The notes under the pieces are model-generated. The model saw only the letters and a list, made by a program, of their open reading frames with translations. It had not been told where the DNA came from and did no database searches. A DNA stretch of 64,000 nt from Odoribacter sp036657595. GTDB lineage: Bacteria; Bacteroidota; Bacteroidia; Bacteroidales; Marinifilaceae. Made by a program: the position numbers and the translations under genes. Where the stretch lies: assembly GCA_036657595.1 (NCBI GenBank), contig JAVXFZ010000003.1:1-64000 (forward strand), written 5' to 3'. This document shows, piece by piece, positions 52,603 through 61,439 of this stretch (its first letter is position 1; every line of letters starts with the position of its first letter).

Positions 52603-53280
52603 TCAGACTCGTCTCAATATATCTTCTAATCCTTCAAAATGATTTTTATAATCTTCCAGACTTCTCTGGATCACTTCATAAGCTTCTTCTTTACCATAAA
52701 TATCAGTTATTTCCACCTTCCGTTGTCCTTCTTCACCCGGCATATCTTTATAAGTCAGAAAATAATGTTTTAGCCTATCAACAACCACGTGCGGTAATTC
52801 CGAAATATCATTATAAACATTATAAGTAGCATCGTGTTTTAATACAGCAATAATCTTATCATCCGCTTCATTACCGTCCAACATACGAAAGCCACCAATC
52901 GGACGTACACGAGCAATAATATCACCGTGTGAAATTGTTCTTTCCGTCAAAACACAAATATCCAAAGGATCACAGTCTCCACTAATTTCCGTTCGTTGCG
53001 TCTGCTGCATCGCATATTCAGCAACTAAATCCCCACAGTAACTTTGAGGTATAAAACCATACAATGCAGGCACTACATTAGAGTATTTTTGTGGACGATC
53101 AATCTTTATATAGCCACTGACCTTATCCAATTCGTATTTCACCGTATCGGTCGGTACCATTTCAATAAATGCAGTAACCACTTGAGGAGCATCATCCCCC
53201 ACTTCCAAGCCGTGCCAAGGATGTGATTTATATCTCAGCCCCATCAAACGGGCTATCGGATCATTGATTTTATTTCCCAT
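52603..53280 (-). CDS. ppa: Inorganic pyrophosphatase (family I)
   Basis: 225 aa. The active-site run ISGDCDPLDICVLTE (about 97-111) gives the metal-binding Asp triad, with YGFIPQSYCGD upstream and GGFRMLDGNEADDKIIAV supplying the other ligands. It hydrolyses pyrophosphate released in biosynthesis. It is slightly longer than the 175-aa E. coli enzyme, as is usual in Bacteroidetes. Probably transcribed alone; the 169-base gap to gmhA is A/T-rich. Confidence 0.95.
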   Translation of the reverse strand: MGNKINDPIARLMGLRYKSHPWHGLEVGDDAPQVVTAFIEMVPTDTVKYELDKVSGYIKIDRPQKYSNVVPALYGFIPQSYCGDLVAEYAMQQTQRTEISGDCDPLDICVLTERTISHGDIIARVRPIGGFRMLDGNEADDKIIAVLKHDATYNVYNDISELPHVVVDRLKHYFLTYKDMPGEEGQRKVEITDIYGKEEAYEVIQRSLEDYKNHFEGLEDILRRV

Positions 53281-53449
53281 AACTAAAAAATTAAAAATAA
53301 AAATGGATAATTATTATTACTCCCCCACCATTCAATTACTATATAATACCAAATAATCGCTATGATATTTTAATAGTTTAAATAGTTTGCATCAAGTAGT
53401 TTGTAAAAACTATAAATAAGTCAATAGACTTATCACGATTTATTTGAAA

Positions 53450-54037
53450 TTATGCCTCGTTAGTGGCAAACAATTCTTTTTCAATATATTCAATTAAAAT
53501 ATGAATAATTTTAATATGTATTTCCTGAATACGGTCAGAATACTCCATCCAAGGTACAACAATAGCCACGTCACACAACTCCTTCATCTTTCCTCCTGTT
53601 TTCCCGATCAAACCAATAACTTTCATTTTCTTTGCACGAGCTGTATTAATAGCTCGAAGGATATTATCGGAATTCCCCGATGTACTAATAGCCAATAAAA
53701 CATCACCCGGTTTTCCCAATGCTTCTAAATACCTTGAAAAAACCTGTTCAAATCCCATATCATTAGAAACGCAAGTCAAATGTGAAGCATCAACTATGGC
53801 TATTGCCGGAAGTGCCGCTCTATCTTTTCGAAAACGTCCAGTCAATTCTTCTGCAAAATGCATCGCATCACACAAAGATCCACCATTACCACAACTAAAG
53901 ACAGTTCCCCCATTTCGAAACATCTCTACCAATAACTTTCCTGCTTCTTCTACCTTATCTAAGTTTCGCTCGTTCGCGACAAACCCATCCAGCACCCTTT
54001 GTGCATCCTGAAAACTATTTTTTATCAAATCTTCCAT
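53450..54037 (-). CDS. gmhA: Sedoheptulose-7-phosphate isomerase / SIS-domain protein
   Basis: 195 aa SIS-fold enzyme. The phosphate loop FSCGNGGSLCDAMHFAEELT (about 46-65) and LLAISTSGNSDNILRAI (about 115-131) match GmhA, which starts ADP-heptose synthesis for lipopolysaccharide core. A close alternative is the related DiaA-type protein, but the sugar-binding ELTGRFRKDR favours GmhA. It follows oxyR on the same strand after 34 bases. Confidence 0.88.
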   Translation of the reverse strand: MEDLIKNSFQDAQRVLDGFVANERNLDKVEEAGKLLVEMFRNGGTVFSCGNGGSLCDAMHFAEELTGRFRKDRAALPAIAIVDASHLTCVSNDMGFEQVFSRYLEALGKPGDVLLAISTSGNSDNILRAINTARAKKMKVIGLIGKTGGKMKELCDVAIVVPWMEYSDRIQEIHIKIIHILIEYIEKELFATNEA

Positions 54038-54071
54038 TTTTCAGCTCTCATTTTTATTGTTCATCTGCCAC

Positions 54072-55025
54072 TTACTTTGTTTCCGTTCTCCATTCAACGA
54101 CTTCTCCTCTCTCCTTATTCAACATCCGAGCAGGAACCATCGACTGAACTTCTTCACACAATAAAGTAATCAACCGCTGTTTCGTAAAATGTCTGGAGTA
54201 AATAACGCTCACTTCTCGCAACGGGACTCTACCCTCTAAAGATCTTACTTGTCGTTTTTGCGATTCAGACAAATAACGTACCGCCAATTCAGGTATCAAT
54301 GTAAATCCCCCTTCAGTATCAACAATCCTCATCAAGGTTTCCAAAGAATTACTCTCAAAATCAAAAGGAAGGGTGTTATGTTGAATCCCACTCATCTCAC
54401 AAAGATTCACCACCTGATCACGAAAACAATGACCATCACCTAACATCCAAATTTCCGGAGTAGCTATATCTTTCAATCCTATACTTTTTTGTCGCAACAA
54501 TTCGTGTTCTGGATGAGCATATACCAACATTTCTTCATAAAAAATCGGACATTCAACAATCTTTTCATCCCGGTAAGGAGTTACAAAAATCGCCACATCA
54601 ATTAGATCTCGCTTCAATCGACGAATAATTTCTTCTGAAACCAATTCAACAACCTCCACCTGAACTGCGGGATATTTTCGTATATAATGTCCTATGAAAA
54701 TCGGCAAAAGATAAGGAGCCAAAGTTGGAATAATACCTATCTTCAACGTTCCTTCCACTTTTTGTTTATCTTCTTTTATAATTTCTTTGATACGCTCCGT
54801 AGCAAAAAGTGTTTCTCGCGCCTGTTCAATCAACTTTGCACCGAGATCTGTCGGTACAACAGGCTGTCGCGATCTATCAAATATGATCACACCTAATTCA
54901 TCTTCCAATTTTTTAATTTGCATACTCAAAGTCGGCTGAGTAACAAAACATTTCTCTGCAGCCGTTGAAAAATGACGATATTCATCAATAGCTACAATAT
55001 ATTCCAATTGGGTCAGCGTAATCAT
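54072..55025 (-). CDS. oxyR: LysR-type peroxide regulator OxyR
   Basis: 317 aa. The N-terminal winged HTH covers about 1-60 (YRHFSTAAEKCFVTQPTLSM). The effector domain carries the redox pair in GDGHCFRDQVVNLCEMSG: first Cys about residue 198, second nine residues later, as in OxyR where a disulfide forms on oxidation. It would activate catalase, peroxiredoxin and iron-storage genes. Such a gene is typical of Bacteroidales that tolerate brief air exposure. The dnaJ gene lies upstream on the same strand. Confidence 0.95.
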   Translation of the reverse strand: MITLTQLEYIVAIDEYRHFSTAAEKCFVTQPTLSMQIKKLEDELGVIIFDRSRQPVVPTDLGAKLIEQARETLFATERIKEIIKEDKQKVEGTLKIGIIPTLAPYLLPIFIGHYIRKYPAVQVEVVELVSEEIIRRLKRDLIDVAIFVTPYRDEKIVECPIFYEEMLVYAHPEHELLRQKSIGLKDIATPEIWMLGDGHCFRDQVVNLCEMSGIQHNTLPFDFESNSLETLMRIVDTEGGFTLIPELAVRYLSESQKRQVRSLEGRVPLREVSVIYSRHFTKQRLITLLCEEVQSMVPARMLNKERGEVVEWRTETK

Positions 55026-55082
55026 AAAGAAGGATAAAGATTATAAATCATACATATTTTTTTAAATAAGGTCCTGCGAACA

Positions 55083-56234
55083 TTATTCAAAAAAATCTTT
55101 CATTTTTCTAAAAAGACCTTTTTTACTATCCACATTTGAAGGTTTCAAAAATTCACACGCTTTTAAATCCTCCATCACTTTTTTATCCTCCTTGGATAAA
55201 TCTTTTGGAATCCACACATTTATCTTAACTAATAAATCTCCTTTCCCATAACCATTCACATCAGGTACCCCTTTACCCTTCAAACGAAGAATCTTACCGG
55301 GTTGAGTGCCTTGCTCTATTTTCACTTTTACTTTTCCTTCCAAAGTAGGGATTTCAACAGAACTTCCCAATACTACTTCCGGGAAACCGACAAATGCATT
55401 ATACAATAAATCATTGCCATCTCTCAACAACTCCGAATGCTCCACCTCTTCAATTAATACAATCAAATCACCATCAACACCACCTCGTCTTGCTGCATTC
55501 CCTTTCCCGCTCAATGACAATTGCATTCCATCTGCCACACCAGCTGGAATATTCAAGGAAATCACCTCTTCCGATAATTGCACGCCCTCCCCATTACAGA
55601 AAGGACATTTCTCATTGATTATTTTTCCTTCTCCCTCACAAGTCGGACACGTAGAAGTCGTCTGCATCGCTCCCAAAATAGTATTTTGCACCCGAGTCAC
55701 TTGACCTGTTCCACGACAAGTCGTACAAGTTGAAAATGAACTTCCATCTTTAGCTCCAGTACCGTGACAATGAGTATCAGCTACATATTTTTTTACCTTT
55801 ATCTTCTTTTCCACACCCGTAGCAACTTCTTCCAATGTCATTTTGACTTTCACCCGCAAATTAGTACCCCGATTTACTCGACGCGCCGAACCTCCTCCAA
55901 ATCCACTGAATCCTCCAAATCCACCAAAACTACCGAAAATATCACCAAAATGTGAAAAGATATCATCCATACTCATTCCGCCACCATTAAATCCACCACC
56001 ACCATTACCCAATCCAGCGTGACCAAATTGATCATACCGCTGTTTCTTCTCTTCATTACTCAATACATCATAGGCTTCCGCTGCTTCTTTAAACTTTTCT
56101 TCAGCTTCATTATCTCCTGGATTTCTGTCTGGATGATATTGCAATGCCAACTTCCTGTAAGCCTTTTTTATCTCCGTAGCATCGGCATTCTTCGATACAC
56201 CCAACACTTCATAATAATCTCTTTTCTCAGCCAT
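55083..56234 (-). CDS. dnaJ: Chaperone DnaJ (Hsp40)
   Basis: 383 aa. J domain about 5-68 with the HPD loop (QYHPDRNPGD), Gly/Phe-rich linker (about 72-115), zinc domain and two C-terminal beta domains. Of the eight zinc cysteines the first is missing: the first repeat reads DTHCHGTG where the family has CxxCxGxG, so Asp replaces Cys. The other three repeats (CTTCRGTG, CPTCEGEG, CPFCNGEG) are intact. It is cochaperone of DnaK; grpE lies directly upstream on the same strand. Confidence 0.96.
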   Translation of the reverse strand: MAEKRDYYEVLGVSKNADATEIKKAYRKLALQYHPDRNPGDNEAEEKFKEAAEAYDVLSNEEKKQRYDQFGHAGLGNGGGGFNGGGMSMDDIFSHFGDIFGSFGGFGGFSGFGGGSARRVNRGTNLRVKVKMTLEEVATGVEKKIKVKKYVADTHCHGTGAKDGSSFSTCTTCRGTGQVTRVQNTILGAMQTTSTCPTCEGEGKIINEKCPFCNGEGVQLSEEVISLNIPAGVADGMQLSLSGKGNAARRGGVDGDLIVLIEEVEHSELLRDGNDLLYNAFVGFPEVVLGSSVEIPTLEGKVKVKIEQGTQPGKILRLKGKGVPDVNGYGKGDLLVKINVWIPKDLSKEDKKVMEDLKACEFLKPSNVDSKKGLFRKMKDFFE

Positions 56235-56395
56235 TATTTCTATTTATAACACAGTTCTAAATCACATACAATCTTTCAGAACTGATTTTTTAATACACAA
56301 TCACTCACAACCACAAGTGATTATAAAAACAAACAATTCAACAAATAAACAACAGGTCAATCCGTACAACGCCTTACACACAAAACAATCTTTCA

Positions 56396-56995
56396 TTACT
56401 CTCCGACAACAACCTTTGGATAGCGAATTACTTTATCATTCAACATATATCCTTTCTGTATGCAATCCACAACCTTCCCTTTCAAATCTTCCGTAGGGGC
56501 GGGAATCTTTGTTATAGCTTCCTGTAAATCCGGATCGAAATCCGTATGCAAACAATCCATCTCCTTCACTCCATTTTGCATCAAAAATTCCTTAAAATTA
56601 GAATAAATCAATTCCACCCCTTCCCGTAAAGCAGGCACATCTTTTGCCGTTTCCATACTTACTAATGCCCTTTCAAAATTATCCATAACAGGTAAAATTC
56701 TCTCCAAAATCTGTTCGCCAGCACTCTTGGTCAATTCCATCCTTTCCTTCAACGTACGCTTTCTATAATTATCAAATTCAGCCGATAACCGAAGATATTT
56801 ATCATTGATTTCAGCTAATTTATTACCCAACTCCTCTATTTGAATATCTTTATCTTCTTTTTTTGACTTCGTATGTTTATCACCATTATGCTTCACATCC
56901 TTCAGTGGCTGCTCCACCTCTGGGGTCACTTCATTTTCGTGCGTTTTATTATTTTGCACCTCTTTTTCCTGAGTATCCTTTGCTTCTTTAGACAT
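56396..56995 (-). CDS. grpE: Nucleotide exchange factor GrpE
   Basis: 199 aa. An unstructured, highly charged N-terminus (about 1-50) leads into the long helix EELGNKLAEINDKYLRLSAE and the family signature FDNYRKRT (about 70). The C-terminal beta domain contains VKEMDCLHTDFDPDLQEAIT and KGYMLNDKVIRYPKVVV. It drives ADP release from DnaK. It sits upstream of dnaJ (161-base gap), and the two probably respond to heat together; no CIRCE element is seen. Confidence 0.96.
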   Translation of the reverse strand: MSKEAKDTQEKEVQNNKTHENEVTPEVEQPLKDVKHNGDKHTKSKKEDKDIQIEELGNKLAEINDKYLRLSAEFDNYRKRTLKERMELTKSAGEQILERILPVMDNFERALVSMETAKDVPALREGVELIYSNFKEFLMQNGVKEMDCLHTDFDPDLQEAITKIPAPTEDLKGKVVDCIQKGYMLNDKVIRYPKVVVGE

Positions 56996-57178
56996 AGTAT
57001 TTATTTTTATTATTATATTATTTCATACCAATAGGTTATACGCAAATAAAGTATCTTCGGATACCATAAAAATCACTAAAGCAAAACTAAGCAAAAACTT
57101 TGCCAATAACAAACTGCTGCCACAATGCCGTTCAGACTCTGACAATGTGACACATTTAATAAGTTCAAGCATCTCATA

Positions 57179-57883
57179 TTAACCATTCAACAACCCCTCA
57201 TCCGCAAAGCTAAAATAAGAATCACCACCAATAATGATATGATCGTATAATTTAATGTCCAACAACGCCCCTCCTTCAGCAATCTTGCGAGTAATTATTT
57301 TATCATCATTACTCGGTGTCAGTGTACCTCCCGGATGATTATGCGCAATAATGATACAAGATACTTTCATATCCAAGGCATTTCGAAAAAGAATCCGAAC
57401 ATCAATCACCGTACTCTGCATTCCACCGGAAGACAAGCATTCGCAACCTTTCACCCGGTTTGAATGTGAAAGATAGATCACCCAAAACTCTTCGTGCTCC
57501 AAATCTATCATAAACGAACGTATATAATGATATACATCCCGACTACAACAAATAGCCATAGTCATTTCAATCTCTCCGGATTTCCGACGTCTTCCTATTT
57601 CCATCGCAGCGACAATCGAAGCAGCCTTCGCCACTCCAACTCCTTTATATTTATTCATCAACTCTCTCACTCCCCGTTTAGCCAACATATTCAAATCATT
57701 GTTATTATCAGCTAAAATCCGTCGTGCTAATTCCACTGCCGATTCTCCTCCAACCCCAGAACGCAACAAAATAGCAAACAACTCATTCAATGAAAGAATT
57801 GAAACTCCTTTTTGTAATAACTTCTCCCGGGGGCGTTCATCTTCTGCCCAAGATTTCATTGGTAGGTATTGCTCTTCCATCAT
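57179..57883 (-). CDS. radC: RadC-family JAB/MPN protein
   Basis: 234 aa. An N-terminal helix-hairpin-helix-like part (about 20-85, LNELFAILLRSGVGGESAVE) precedes an MPN/JAB domain with the metal motif AHNHPGGTLTPSNDD (about 180-194). The family was named for DNA repair, but its biochemical role is not settled. Full length. Adjacent ATGs at 57883 and 57880. Confidence 0.95.
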   Translation of the reverse strand: MMEEQYLPMKSWAEDERPREKLLQKGVSILSLNELFAILLRSGVGGESAVELARRILADNNNDLNMLAKRGVRELMNKYKGVGVAKAASIVAAMEIGRRRKSGEIEMTMAICCSRDVYHYIRSFMIDLEHEEFWVIYLSHSNRVKGCECLSSGGMQSTVIDVRILFRNALDMKVSCIIIAHNHPGGTLTPSNDDKIITRKIAEGGALLDIKLYDHIIIGGDSYFSFADEGLLNG

Positions 57884-58121
57884 ACAATATTTTAAGCCTA
57901 AAGTAAGAAAACTACGAGATCAAAATATCACAACAATTATTCCTATTTTACACGAGAACAATTTAAGAAAAATTCATCAAATAGTCAAGAGCTTAAACCC
58001 TGTTTTTTAGAAATTCGCACAAAGAAAACTTCCAACCGTAAAAAATTGAAAAAATCTCTACCACCCTATCCGTTCCTAAATATTATTTCAAAACTTACAG
58101 GAATCCATTGGAAGCAAAGAA

Positions 58122-58146
58122 AGGAGATGAGTAATACTCATCTCCT
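58122..58146 (-). terminator. Terminator of rpsT
   Basis: An 11-bp perfect stem (AGGAGATGAGT with ACTCATCTCCT), three-base loop, then TTTCTTT on the minus strand, about 30 bases past the rpsT stop. Confidence 0.85.
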
Positions 58147-58176
58147 GTATATCAAAGGGGCACTAAGATAAACTAA

Positions 58177-58428
58177 TTAAAGTTTATTTACGTGCAGAGC
58201 TAACTTAGATTTCAAATTGGCAGCTTTGTTATCGTGGATAACATTTTTCTTTGCCAGCTTATCTAACATAGCAACAACTTTCGGAAGCAATTCTATAGCA
58301 AGAGCCTTCTCTGTTGTCATACGTAATTTCTTCACTGCGTTTCTTGCAGTTTTTGCATAATAACGATTACAAGCTCTTTTCGCTTCTGACTGTCTAATTC
58401 TTTTCTCTGATGATTTATGATTTGCCAT
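58177..58428 (-). CDS. rpsT: 30S ribosomal protein S20
   Basis: 83 aa, lysine/alanine-rich. The start MANHKSSEKRIRQSEAKRAC and the end IHDNKAANLKSKLALHVNKL match S20, which binds 16S rRNA early in 30S assembly. It lies 32 bases after the tRNA-Glu pair on the same strand and may be partly cotranscribed with it. A further TATATTTG box (58434-58441, minus) ends five bases before the ATG. Confidence 0.97.
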   Translation of the reverse strand: MANHKSSEKRIRQSEAKRACNRYYAKTARNAVKKLRMTTEKALAIELLPKVVAMLDKLAKKNVIHDNKAANLKSKLALHVNKL

Positions 58429-58433
58429 CTCTA

Positions 58434-58441
58434 CAAATATA
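58434..58441 (-). promoter_or_regulatory. Possible -7 box immediately before rpsT
   Basis: TATATTTG on the minus strand, exact TAnnTTTG, only five bases from the rpsT ATG. If used, the mRNA would be leaderless or nearly so. No -33 element is seen; it would fall in the tRNA gene end. Confidence 0.35.
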
Positions 58442-58460
58442 AAAATTCAACTTCTTTCAG

Positions 58461-58532
58461 TAGTCCGTACGAGAATCGAACTCGTGTTACAAGAATGAAA
58501 ATCTTGCGTCCTAACCCCTAGACGAACGGACC
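58461..58532 (-). tRNA. tRNA-Glu (anticodon TTC), distal copy
   Basis: 72 bases fold as a cloverleaf: acceptor GGTCCGT/ACGGACT (G1-U72 wobble), D arm with the GGGGTTAGGA loop, anticodon stem CAAGA/TCTTG with loop TTTTCAT (anticodon TTC), and T arm with GTTCGATTC. CCA is not encoded. Identical to the other copy 21 bases upstream. Confidence 0.95.
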
Positions 58533-58553
58533 ATTGGTCTTTCTAAATATCTG

Positions 58554-58625
58554 TAGTCCGTACGAGAATCGAACTCGTGTTACAAGAATGAAAATCTTGC
58601 GTCCTAACCCCTAGACGAACGGACC
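58554..58625 (-). tRNA. tRNA-Glu (anticodon TTC), proximal copy
   Basis: Base-for-base identical in its 72 bases to the copy at 58461-58532. Both are read from the promoter at 58646-58677, with the 5' end of the mature tRNA about 14 bases after the expected transcription start. Confidence 0.95.
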
Positions 58626-58645
58626 ATAGTTTTACTTAGCGGATG

Positions 58646-58677
58646 CAAATATACTGCAAATTTATTTCCTACCCAAA
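58646..58677 (-). promoter_or_regulatory. Consensus promoter of the tRNA-Glu pair
   Basis: On the minus strand TTTG (58677-58674), 20 bases, TATATTTG (58653-58646): full match to the Bacteroidetes housekeeping consensus. The remainder of the 327-base gap to rsmI (58678-58952) is A/T-rich and holds no gene. Confidence 0.75.
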
Positions 58678-58864
58678 AAAACACCTTCTTTTTTTCTTAA
58701 ATTTGAATATATCATTTAATTCACTATAAATCAATTCTATATTACAAGAAACAAAGCAAAGAAATAATCACAACAACTTTCATTTTATAAAATAACGCTA
58801 AAATTTAAGTACACTATTTTATAATTATAAAGAAATGAAACGCTATTTTTACAATCGAAATAAT

Positions 58865-58872
58865 TACTTTTG
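58865..58872 (+). promoter_or_regulatory. -7 box of rsmI
   Basis: TACTTTTG, exact TAnnTTTG, about 80 bases before the rsmI ATG. Between them lie several ATTTTCAATTTTC-like A/T-rich copies with no obvious role. Confidence 0.5.
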
Positions 58873-58952
58873 CGAATAGAAACAACATTGAAAAAAGAAA
58901 ATCCGAATTTCTCATTCATTTTCAATTTTCGATCTCCAATTTTCATTTTTTT

Positions 58953-59675
58953 ATGGGCAAATTATATTTAATTCCTACTCCGGTAGGAAATATGGAAGAT
59001 ATCACACTAAGGGCTCTCCGCCTACTAAAAGAGGTAAATCTCATTTTAGCCGAAGACACCCGGACAACTGCCAAATTATTAAAACACTACGAAATAACAA
59101 CCCCCTTGCTCTCGCACCACAAATTCAACGAACATCAGCAAGTTGACCGAATAGCCGAACGCATTGAAAAAGGTGAAAGCATTGCACTTGTTAGTGATGC
59201 AGGGACTCCCGGTATTTCTGATCCCGGATTTCTATTAACCCGTACTTGTGTTCAACGAGGAATAAACACCGAATGTCTGCCGGGTGCTACTGCTTTCGTA
59301 CCGGCACTTGTCAATTCCGGATTTCCTTGCGACCGTTTCTGCTTCGAAGGATTCCTTCCCCAAAAGAAAGGACGCCAAAAAAAGCTCACGGCATTAGCCG
59401 ATGAAACACGAACAATCATCTTCTACGAATCGCCTTTCCGATTAGTAAAAGCATTAGAACAAATGTCTGAAATATTTGGCAGCGGACGCTACGCTTGTGT
59501 CGCTCGCGAAATCAGTAAAATGTTTGAAGAATACAAACGAGGCACACTCGAAGAACTTTCCGCCTACTACACACAACATAGCATAAAAGGCGAGATCGTA
59601 TTAATCATCGCCGGAAAAGACTATAACAGCGAAGAAGAGGGAGGACTTTCCATCGAAGTGGAAGAAGAAGAGTAA
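58953..59675 (+). CDS. rsmI: 16S rRNA (cytidine-1402-2'-O)-methyltransferase
   Basis: 240 aa tetrapyrrole-methylase fold. The N-terminal LYLIPTPVGNMEDITLRAL and AEDTRTTAKLLKHY, then the SAM loop LVSDAGTPGISDPGF (about 83-97), match RsmI, which methylates C1402 in the decoding centre of 16S rRNA. It is shorter at the C-terminus than the 286-aa E. coli enzyme and ends in an acidic tail. Confidence 0.95.
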   Translation: MGKLYLIPTPVGNMEDITLRALRLLKEVNLILAEDTRTTAKLLKHYEITTPLLSHHKFNEHQQVDRIAERIEKGESIALVSDAGTPGISDPGFLLTRTCVQRGINTECLPGATAFVPALVNSGFPCDRFCFEGFLPQKKGRQKKLTALADETRTIIFYESPFRLVKALEQMSEIFGSGRYACVAREISKMFEEYKRGTLEELSAYYTQHSIKGEIVLIIAGKDYNSEEEGGLSIEVEEEE

Positions 59676-59680
59676 CCACA

Positions 59681-59729
59681 TTTAGTATTTACTGATTGAA
59701 AAATAAAACTTTCAACAGTAAATACTAAA
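59681..59729. terminator. Bidirectional terminator after rsmI
   Basis: TTTAGTATTTACTG-A-TTGAAA pairs with TTTCAACAGTAAATACTAAA: a 20-bp stem with one bulged base and a short A/T loop, between the converging rsmI and lipoprotein genes. Confidence 0.8.
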
Positions 59730-59741
59730 CGGGGAATACCA

Positions 59742-61313
59742 TTAAAAATCCGTATCAGTAATCTGTGCTTTCACCTCCAACATCAAATCAAACTTCAATT
59801 TTGCGTCAGAACGCATTGTAACGACACCGGCAGTTGAAGCATTTATCTTGATTAAAATATGCTTCATCTTCGACAAATCTTTGATATTTTGCTCAGATAA
59901 ATTCAATTCCACCTTACCTTTTGCAGATGCCGGTAATACCTGTTCGCCTTTCACCGGTGAAAGACTTCGATAATTCTCATCTACCAGCAATAATTCAGCC
60001 ACCTTCAAACTTAAAGGCAATCCATTGTCTGCTACAATCCAAATACTGCCGGACTTAATCTTATCCACAATATCCGCATCTATATCCACATCCTTGATCG
60101 TATCACAATAAGTCAACTCGGTTGCGCTTAATGACAATGGAATACGCACCTCTGCATCTATTGCCAATCCTCCATCATTCCAAATCACATCCGTATCAAC
60201 ATCCCCTTTTGAACAAACCGTCCCCTTATAATAAACATCCCCCTTGGGAGGCAATGACAAAAAATCAGCCAATGCATCACCACGATACCCCACCTCTTCC
60301 GATATAAACTCTCTATGATCTTTATTCCCATTCAAAATCAATTCCTTGCCGGTGAATTTATCTTTCCCTACCCCTTGATTCACCCAGAACTCCATATTCA
60401 AAGCAGTCTTAACTCCAATCCCTTTATTCCGCACAATCAAATTCAATTCCGGATTATCAAATCTAAACGATCCGCCCAATTCATTCAGAAAATCTACATC
60501 CATATTAAACGATCCGTTTACAGCCACCGGTTCAATCTGAACCTTTCCGACAGCCTTTATAAACTTCAGATTATCCAAAGAAATAGTCATTCCGCTAATA
60601 GAAGCACCGGAATTGATCCTTCCTCCATCCAAAAGAGTCAATACAACCGACACCCTGATTTTTTTGTCAAGTCCAATCTTAAGCAATGCGCCCTTTAAAG
60701 GTAAAAGCTCAGACTGAGAAGCTGTTCCTCTATCCACTCGATATGTTTTTGATAATGGATTGACAGCATTTTCTGATTCATAAATATTATTTAAAACAAC
60801 CTCTACCCGATAATCACAAGAAGCCAAACGAGGTAGTGATACACTCATATCAGTATCAAACATTATCTCTTTCAAGTCACACTCAGTCGGTATTCCTTGT
60901 AAATCTGCCGCTTCAGAAACTGCATCCAATACTATATCACCAACGATTGGCACACTGAAATCCACTAATAAAACATCCGGCACTATGATAGATGGCAGAG
61001 TGATAGGCGAAACTTCCAACGGCAACGTAAATATTTCGGAAAGAGTATTTAATTTATAAATATCCTTCTCTACATATTTAATAACTAAAATACCATTTTC
61101 ATCCTGAATGGGAGAATCCGCAGCCGTATCCTTCAATAAATCCCACATCGTAAAATCGCCGTGAGCAACAACAGCCTTCACGCTGGGCTCCCAACCGTCA
61201 ATATGATCCGACCATTTATCCGTATCGAACAAATCCGCATCACCACAAGAAGCACATAAAAGTAGACCTCCCAAAAGGACTGCACATCCTTTATTTAAAT
61301 AAGATTTTATCAT
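59742..61313 (-). CDS. Large lipoprotein, family not recognised
   Basis: 523 aa from the ATG at 61313, which gives a lipoprotein signal (LLCASC, Cys23) followed by GDADLFDTD; an upstream ATG at 61340 adds nine residues before it. The mature part is all beta with repeated long strands (ISLDNLKFIKAVGKVQIEPV, LRVSVVLTLLDGGRINSG-like segments), suggesting stacked Ig-like or lipid-binding barrels. It is 126 bases downstream of a large propeller-type protein gene in the same orientation, and the two probably act together at the outer membrane (inference). Confidence 0.65.
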   Translation of the reverse strand: MIKSYLNKGCAVLLGGLLLCASCGDADLFDTDKWSDHIDGWEPSVKAVVAHGDFTMWDLLKDTAADSPIQDENGILVIKYVEKDIYKLNTLSEIFTLPLEVSPITLPSIIVPDVLLVDFSVPIVGDIVLDAVSEAADLQGIPTECDLKEIMFDTDMSVSLPRLASCDYRVEVVLNNIYESENAVNPLSKTYRVDRGTASQSELLPLKGALLKIGLDKKIRVSVVLTLLDGGRINSGASISGMTISLDNLKFIKAVGKVQIEPVAVNGSFNMDVDFLNELGGSFRFDNPELNLIVRNKGIGVKTALNMEFWVNQGVGKDKFTGKELILNGNKDHREFISEEVGYRGDALADFLSLPPKGDVYYKGTVCSKGDVDTDVIWNDGGLAIDAEVRIPLSLSATELTYCDTIKDVDIDADIVDKIKSGSIWIVADNGLPLSLKVAELLLVDENYRSLSPVKGEQVLPASAKGKVELNLSEQNIKDLSKMKHILIKINASTAGVVTMRSDAKLKFDLMLEVKAQITDTDF

Positions 61314-61439
61314 AAATACATATTTAATATTAATTTGCAAATTTGTGTTAAATATTTGGAATAATCAACTTTCAAGAAATATTTTTTAGTTAATTCTTTC
61401 AAATCAAGCTATTTGAATCAAACTAACAACCGTTCATCT

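Noticed and set aside
55980..56396. CIRCE heat-shock operator before dnaJ or grpE
   Set aside because: No TTAGCACTC-N9-GAGTGCTAA type inverted repeat is present in the gaps around either gene.
58461..58625. Tandem tRNA-Glu copies as an integration-site duplication
   Set aside because: No integrase or mobile genes are near. Both copies are complete and share one consensus promoter, so a simple tandem tRNA duplication is enough.
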